Below, piece by piece: positions 59,996 through 64,000 of a stretch of DNA of 64,000 bases. The DNA is from Streptomyces camelliae. GTDB lineage: Bacteria; Actinomycetota; Actinomycetes; Streptomycetales; Streptomycetaceae. The position numbers and the translations under genes are program-made. The stretch is taken from the NCBI RefSeq assembly GCF_027625935.1, contig NZ_CP115300.1, positions 1,364,001 to 1,428,000 of the forward strand. Direction: 5' to 3'. The stretch's first letter is position 1; every line of letters starts with the position of its first letter. The notes beneath the pieces were generated by a model that did no database searches, was not told where the DNA came from, and saw nothing but the letters and a program-made list of their open reading frames with translations.

Positions 59996-60587
59996 GTGCC
60001 CCTGGCCGAGGAACCCGCACCGCCCGCCGCCGCGCAGACTCCCGTGCTGGACGCCCGCCGGCGCAACGTCGTCTTCGTGACGATCGTGCTGGGCATGCTG
60101 CTCGCGGCCCTGGACCAGACCATCGTCGGCACGGCGCTGCCGACGATCGTGTCGGACCTGGGCGGTGCCGCGCACATGTCGTGGGTGGTCACCTCGTATC
60201 TGCTCGCGGAGACCGTGGCGACCGTGCTGGTCGGCACGTTCGGTGACCTGTTCGGCCGCAAGGTGGTCTTCCAGGTCTCGGCGATCGTGTTCATCACCGG
60301 CTCGTTCCTGTGCGGGCCGGCCACGAACATGACGCTCCTGATCGTGTGGCGTGCGGTGCAGGGCGTCGGCGCGGGCGGGTTGATGGTGACGGCGATGGCA
60401 CTCATCGCGGACGTCATCCCGCTGCGTGAGCGCGGCAGGTACCAGGGCGCGATCGGCGCGGTGTTCGGGGTGGGCGACGGTCATCGGGCCGCTGCTGGAC
60501 GGGATCGCCAAGCGGCTGCTCGTGGAAGACCTGTCCGACGGCCTGCCCGACCGGGCCCCCGCGGAGCCGGAGCCGTGCGCGGCGTGA
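59996..60587 (+). pseudogene. MFS DHA2 exporter, truncated and frameshifted
   Basis: GTG 59996 starts a normal exporter N-terminus: MLLAALDQTIVGTALPTIVS, VGTFGDLFGRKVVFQVSAIV, AVQGVGAGGLMVTAMALIAD and GRYQGAIGAVFGV. An extra G near 60472 shifts the frame exactly where VATVIGPLL should follow. The remainder (VIGPLLDGIAKRLLVEDLSD in the right frame) jumps to what looks like a C-terminal tail, so ~300 residues are also deleted. Non-functional. Confidence 0.78.
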
Positions 60588-60633
60588 CGAAAACCGGGTG
60601 AGCCGGGTGCCGGGCGACGGTCATACTCGGGCC

Positions 60634-61131
60634 ATGTCCGCCGCCTCCCCCGTCCGCTTCCGCGACCCGCGCAGCACGGAGTACGACTTCCTGGACTCGA
60701 TCCTGGTGCACTGTCCGCGCTGCGACCGCCTCGCCCGCGTGCGGCGCCAACCGCACGCCGAGGAGCGGCCGTTGTTCGCGCCCCGGCGGCTGGTCTGCCG
60801 GTCGTGCGGGCTCATGCGGGCATGGACGGGCCGGGGCATCGGCCTCTGGGCCGGTTCGAGAGGTCCCGCCGAGGACCCGTACCTCCGCGCCCGGCTGTGG
60901 CTCCAGCGCGAGACCCGGCACGGCTGGCTGTGGGCCTACGACCTCGGGCACCTGGATCTGATCCGGCGCTATGTCGACGCGGGCCTGCGCGAGCGCGCCG
61001 ACTGGTACGACACCGGACAGAAGATGACCCTCGTCGCCCGCCTCCCCACCTGGATCAAGAGCGCGAAGCACCGGGACGAGGTGCTGCGCACCGTCGACCG
61101 GATCCGGGCGTCGGTCCTCACGCCGGGCTGA
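60634..61131 (+). CDS. Zinc-ribbon-like hypothetical protein
   Basis: 165 residues from ATG 60634. A four-Cys knuckle pair, HCPRCDR and VCRSCGLM, about 30 residues apart suggests a structural zinc site. The remainder has RARLWLQRETRHGWLWAYDL and KMTLVARLPTWIKSAKHRDE. The family is widespread in Streptomyces, with no known role. It overlaps the convergent cobK by 14 bases. Confidence 0.8.
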   Translation: MSAASPVRFRDPRSTEYDFLDSILVHCPRCDRLARVRRQPHAEERPLFAPRRLVCRSCGLMRAWTGRGIGLWAGSRGPAEDPYLRARLWLQRETRHGWLWAYDLGHLDLIRRYVDAGLRERADWYDTGQKMTLVARLPTWIKSAKHRDEVLRTVDRIRASVLTPG

Positions 61132-61864
61132 GGCCCAGCCTCTCCAGGACGTCCGCCACGTCCGGCACCGCCGTCACCCCCGGCGGCAGCGGAGGCCGGC
61201 GTACGACGACGACGGGCAGCCCGAGTTCCCTCGCGGCGGTCAGTTTCGCGGCCGTGGCCTCTCCGCCGCTGTCCTTGGTCACCAGCACGTCGATGCGGTG
61301 GGTGCGCAGCAGCTCCGTCTCCTCGGCGACTGTGAACGGGCCGCGCGCGAGGACCAGTTCGGTGTCCGGCGGCATGGGCGGCTCGGGCGGTTCCACCGAG
61401 CGGACGACGAAGTGCAGGTCTCTCAGGTGGGCGAAGGCCGCGAGGCCCAGGCGTCCGGTGCTGAGGAACACCCGGCGGCCGAGAGCGGGCAGTGCCTCGG
61501 CGGCGCCGGCCAGGGACGGGACGTCGTACCAGCGGTCGCCGGGGCCGGGCCGCCAGCCGGGGCGTCGCAGCACCACCGCCGGTACCCCGGTGGCCGCCGC
61601 CGCGCGGGCCGCGTTGGCCGTGATCGCCTCGGCGAAGGGGTGGGTGGCGTCGACAAGGGCGTCCACGTGGTGGGCGCGCAGCCAGTCGGCGAGGCCGTCC
61701 GCGCCGCCGAAGCCTCCGGTCCGCACCTCGCCGGCCACCGCTCCCGGACGGGCGACCCGGCCGGCCAGGGAGGTGGTGACCCGGACGCCGGGGCGGGCGG
61801 CCAGGACGGCGGCGAGGCGGCGGGCCTCGGTGGTGCCGCCGAGGATCAGGACGTGCGCGGGCAT
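61118..61864 (-). CDS. cobK: Precorrin-6A reductase
   Basis: 248 residues, the usual CobK/CbiJ length. Family blocks: HVLILGGTTEARRLAAVLAA, VDALVDATHPFAEAITANAA, GRRVFLSTGRLGLAAF, and TKDSGGEATAAKLTAARELG. It reduces precorrin-6A to 6B with NADPH, the step after CobF. It is read convergently to the zinc-ribbon gene and overlaps it by 14 bases. Other cob genes are outside the window. Confidence 0.92.
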   Translation of the reverse strand: MPAHVLILGGTTEARRLAAVLAARPGVRVTTSLAGRVARPGAVAGEVRTGGFGGADGLADWLRAHHVDALVDATHPFAEAITANAARAAAATGVPAVVLRRPGWRPGPGDRWYDVPSLAGAAEALPALGRRVFLSTGRLGLAAFAHLRDLHFVVRSVEPPEPPMPPDTELVLARGPFTVAEETELLRTHRIDVLVTKDSGGEATAAKLTAARELGLPVVVVRRPPLPPGVTAVPDVADVLERLGLSPA

Positions 61865-61924
61865 AGGGGTGAGCGTACGAGGTCGTAGGGGCCCGTCCGG
61901 CGTCCGGGTCGCTACGGTCGGGGC

Positions 61925-62704
61925 ATGGAATCCGTGCGTGCCGTCCTGATCGACATCGACGGTGTCCTCACCGTCTCCTGGAAGCCGTTGCCGGGCGCGG
62001 TGGAGGCGCTGCGCGCCGTCCGGGACGCGGGACTGGGCGTGGTGCTGGTGACCAACACCACCTCCCGGTCCCGGGCGTCCATCGCCGCAGCGCTCGTGGA
62101 CGCGGGGTTCCCGGTGGGGGCCGAGGACATCCTGACGGCACCCTCGGCCACCGCCGCCCATCTGGCCGGAGCCCGCGTCGCGCTGCTGAACAGCGGGGAC
62201 ATCGGCGAGGATCTGACGGGGATCACCCTCGTCGGGGACGGCGACGACGAGGTTCCGGACGTCGTGCTGCTCGGCGGCGCCGGACCGGAGTTCGGTTACG
62301 AGGCGCTCAACCGTGCCTTCGGCCGGCTCCAGCGGGGCGCGCGGCTGGTCGCCCTGCACCGGAACCTGTACTGGCGGACCGACGAGGGGCTCCAGCTGGA
62401 CGCGGGGGCGTTCCTGGCGGGCCTGGAGGCCGCCGCGGGGGTCGAGGCGGAGGTCACCGGGAAGCCGTCGCGGGCCTTCTTCGAAGCAGCGCTGGGGCGT
62501 CTCGGGGCCGGCGCGGAGCAGGCATTGATGATCGGGGACGACGTCGAGCACGACGTCCTGGCGGCGCAGCGGCTCGGCATCACCGGGGTGCTGGTCCGCA
62601 CGGGCAAGTTCCAGCAGCAGACCCTGGAGCGGGCGAGCGGCACACCGGACCACGTCCTGGACTCCTTCGCGGACCTCCCGGACCTGCTGGGGCTAGCGCA
62701 GTAG
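61925..62704 (+). CDS. HAD-superfamily phosphatase (NagD/LHPP-like)
   Basis: 259 residues. HAD motif I is LIDIDGVLTVSW, motif II VVLVTNTTSRSR, a Lys in EVTGKPSRAFFEAALG, and motif IV MIGDDVEHDVLAAQRLG. The cap is of the C2 type, as in NagD and LHPP phosphatases. Substrate is unknown, probably a small phosphate ester. It overlaps the convergent permease gene by 12 bases. Confidence 0.87.
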   Translation: MESVRAVLIDIDGVLTVSWKPLPGAVEALRAVRDAGLGVVLVTNTTSRSRASIAAALVDAGFPVGAEDILTAPSATAAHLAGARVALLNSGDIGEDLTGITLVGDGDDEVPDVVLLGGAGPEFGYEALNRAFGRLQRGARLVALHRNLYWRTDEGLQLDAGAFLAGLEAAAGVEAEVTGKPSRAFFEAALGRLGAGAEQALMIGDDVEHDVLAAQRLGITGVLVRTGKFQQQTLERASGTPDHVLDSFADLPDLLGLAQ

Positions 62705-63475
62705 CAGCTGCACCCCGCCCACGACCGTCGCCGCGATCACGAGTTGTTCGAAGAGCCGCTGGTTGATCCTGTTCACAGCCCACTTGCCGAACAACGCACC
62801 GGGCACGACGAACACCGCGAGCGCGGCGTCCAGGAGCAGCGAGCGCCCGTCGATCAGGCCGAGGCCCGCGCTGAACGGCACCTTGGACACGTTCACGATC
62901 AGGAAGAAGAACGCCGACGTGCCCAGAAAACCCAGCTTCCGGAAACCGGCCGAGAGCAGATACATCGACATCACCGGGCCGCCCGCGTTGGCGACCATCG
63001 TCGTGAACCCGCCGAGCACGCCGTACGAGCGCGCCTTCATCCGGCCCGCCCGGCTCGTCACCGCGTCCGGTTCGTCCGCCCCGTCCGCGCTCTCCGCCCG
63101 GCGCCTCCGCCACAGCGTGACACCGGCCATCAGCAGCAGGATCGCGCCGATCGAGGTCCGTACGACCCCGTCGTCGGCCCACACCAGGAACAGCGTGCCG
63201 ACCACGACCCCCGCCGCGACGGCCGGGAACAGCCGCCACAGGGTGGGCCAATGGGCGTGCCGACGGTAGGTGAGGACGGCGAGCACGTCGCCGGCGATCA
63301 GGACGGGCAGCAGCACGCCGGTGGAGGCGCGGGCGGGCAGGACGGCCGCGAAGATCGCGAGGCTGACCGTGTTGGCGCCGCTCACCGCGGTCTTGGAGAA
63401 GCCGACGAGCAGGGCCGCGAAGGCGAGCGCCGCGAACCCCCAGCCGGATATGTGCCAGAGCGTCATCGTGTTCAT
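62693..63475 (-). CDS. TauE/SafE-family (TSUP) membrane permease
   Basis: 260 residues from ATG 63475, about eight hydrophobic segments. Signature parts: ALLVGFSKTAVSGANTVSLA, LPVLIAGDVLAVLTYRRHAH, and FTTMVANAGGPVMSMYLLSA, the two repeats of the TauE/SafE fold. Members export sulfite or organosulfonates, though many are uncharacterised. It is far from the sulfur region at 10-20 kb and has no leader peptide, so the substrate is open. Confidence 0.87.
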   Translation of the reverse strand: MNTMTLWHISGWGFAALAFAALLVGFSKTAVSGANTVSLAIFAAVLPARASTGVLLPVLIAGDVLAVLTYRRHAHWPTLWRLFPAVAAGVVVGTLFLVWADDGVVRTSIGAILLLMAGVTLWRRRRAESADGADEPDAVTSRAGRMKARSYGVLGGFTTMVANAGGPVMSMYLLSAGFRKLGFLGTSAFFFLIVNVSKVPFSAGLGLIDGRSLLLDAALAVFVVPGALFGKWAVNRINQRLFEQLVIAATVVGGVQLLLR

Positions 63476-63548
63476 GCGGGGACCGATGCTATGTCCGGAC
63501 AACTCACCGGCGTAAGGACCGTCTCGCCAGGTGATCCCTGCCCGCCCG

Positions 63549-64000
63549 CTACGCTCCCTTTTCCGCGTACTTCGCCCGAAGTTCCCGCTTCAGCACCTTC
63601 ATGCTCGGCCCCAGCGGCAGTGCGTCCGTGAACTCCACGCGCCGCGGGTACTTGTGCCGGCCCAGGTGTTCCTTGGACCACTCGGTGAGCGCGGCGGCGT
63701 CGGGGGCGGTGTCCGGCGCCGGTACGACGACGGCGCACACCTCCTCGCCGTGCAGCTCGTCGGGCAGGCCGATGACGGCGGCCTGGGCGATCGAGGGGTG
63801 GCGCATCAGGACCTCCTCGACCTCCCTCGGGTAGACGTTGTAGCCGCCGCGGATGATGACGTCCTTCTTGCGGTCGACGATCCTCAGGAAGCCCTCGTCG
63901 TCCTTGGTGCCGAGGTCGCCGGTGCGGAACCAGCCGTCGACCAGGGCCTCGGCGGTGGCCTCGGGCCGGCCGAGGTAGCCGGAGAAGACGTTGTGGCCGC
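63549..64000 (-). CDS. AMP-dependent acyl-CoA ligase, C-terminal part
   Basis: The gene continues past the right edge; 150 C-terminal residues are visible. They show the adenylate-forming core end (LVDGWFRTGDLGTKDDEGFL, RIVDRKKDVIIRGGYNVYPR, EVEEVLMRHPSIAQAAVIGL) and the mobile C-terminal domain with the likely catalytic Lys in PSMKVLKREL. This is a long- or medium-chain fatty acid-CoA ligase-type enzyme. The substrate pocket lies outside the window. Confidence 0.9.
   Translation of the reverse strand, partial: GHNVFSGYLGRPEATAEALVDGWFRTGDLGTKDDEGFLRIVDRKKDVIIRGGYNVYPREVEEVLMRHPSIAQAAVIGLPDELHGEEVCAVVVPAPDTAPDAAALTEWSKEHLGRHKYPRRVEFTDALPLGPSMKVLKRELRAKYAEKGA

Overview
The window is about 72% GC, uses many GTG starts, packs genes into operons with ATGA/GTGA overlaps and encodes the family set of a soil actinomycete. 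It is almost certainly a chromosomal segment of a Streptomyces or close relative. About 60 protein genes are supported, plus two identical tRNA-Pro(GGG) genes, three short leader peptides, several strong hairpin terminators, short palindromic repeats and five clear pseudogenes.

Layout. 1-8.1 kb: a caspase-like CHAT/TPR protein divergent from an intracellular subtilisin, an ECF-type sigma factor and a Gly-rich protein, followed by a LuxR-type ATPase regulator and an astacin-like protein that lacks its catalytic Glu. 8.3-10.3 kb: an MFS exporter and a small hypothetical protein. 10.3-20.2 kb: a sulfur-scavenging region on the minus strand, with three flavin monooxygenases of the alkanesulfonate/SoxA/NtaA kind, a decayed MsnO8-like monooxygenase, a decayed GNAT gene, a complete polar amino-acid ABC transporter and a glutathionyl-hydroquinone-reductase-like protein. 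Each of its three transcription units starts with a short leader peptide of the same family. 20.4-25.9 kb: a hydroxyproline catabolic operon (three-subunit D-hydroxyproline dehydrogenase, pyrroline-hydroxy-carboxylate deaminase, 4-hydroxyproline epimerase, GntR regulator) with a repeated candidate operator. 26-31.5 kb: a regulator-like protein, an APC permease, a GAF-SpoIIE phosphatase and a MASE1 membrane protein.

31.7-33.3 kb: a small lower-GC patch (papain-like protein, small membrane protein) beside the first tRNA-Pro. 33.3-36.7 kb: an MFS/TetR pair with tandem operators, a cupin and a poly-gamma-glutamate hydrolase-like protein. 36.7-49.6 kb: a sugar or inositol-like catabolic region with a LacI regulator, PhyH dioxygenase, SDR, Gfo/Idh/MocA dehydrogenase, IolE-like isomerase, a CUT2 ABC transporter, a GntR regulator and a CUT1 ABC transporter. 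49.6-58.4 kb: an accessory stretch bounded on the right by the second tRNA-Pro and on the left by a 38-bp near-copy of the 3' half of that tRNA fused to an IS5-type transposase remnant. It holds a TerD-like large protein, a two-component system, a WXG100-like protein, a membrane Ser/Thr kinase with an NPCBM-like sensor, a membrane protein and a truncated kinase. 58.6-64 kb: ordinary chromosomal genes including cobF, cobK, a HAD phosphatase, a TauE-type permease and the C-terminal part of an acyl-CoA ligase.

The least explained parts are the CHAT-subtilisin-sigma module, the three-leader sulfur regulon and the tRNA-bounded kinase/WXG100/TerD island. Functions there are inferred from motifs and neighbours; no database search was possible.
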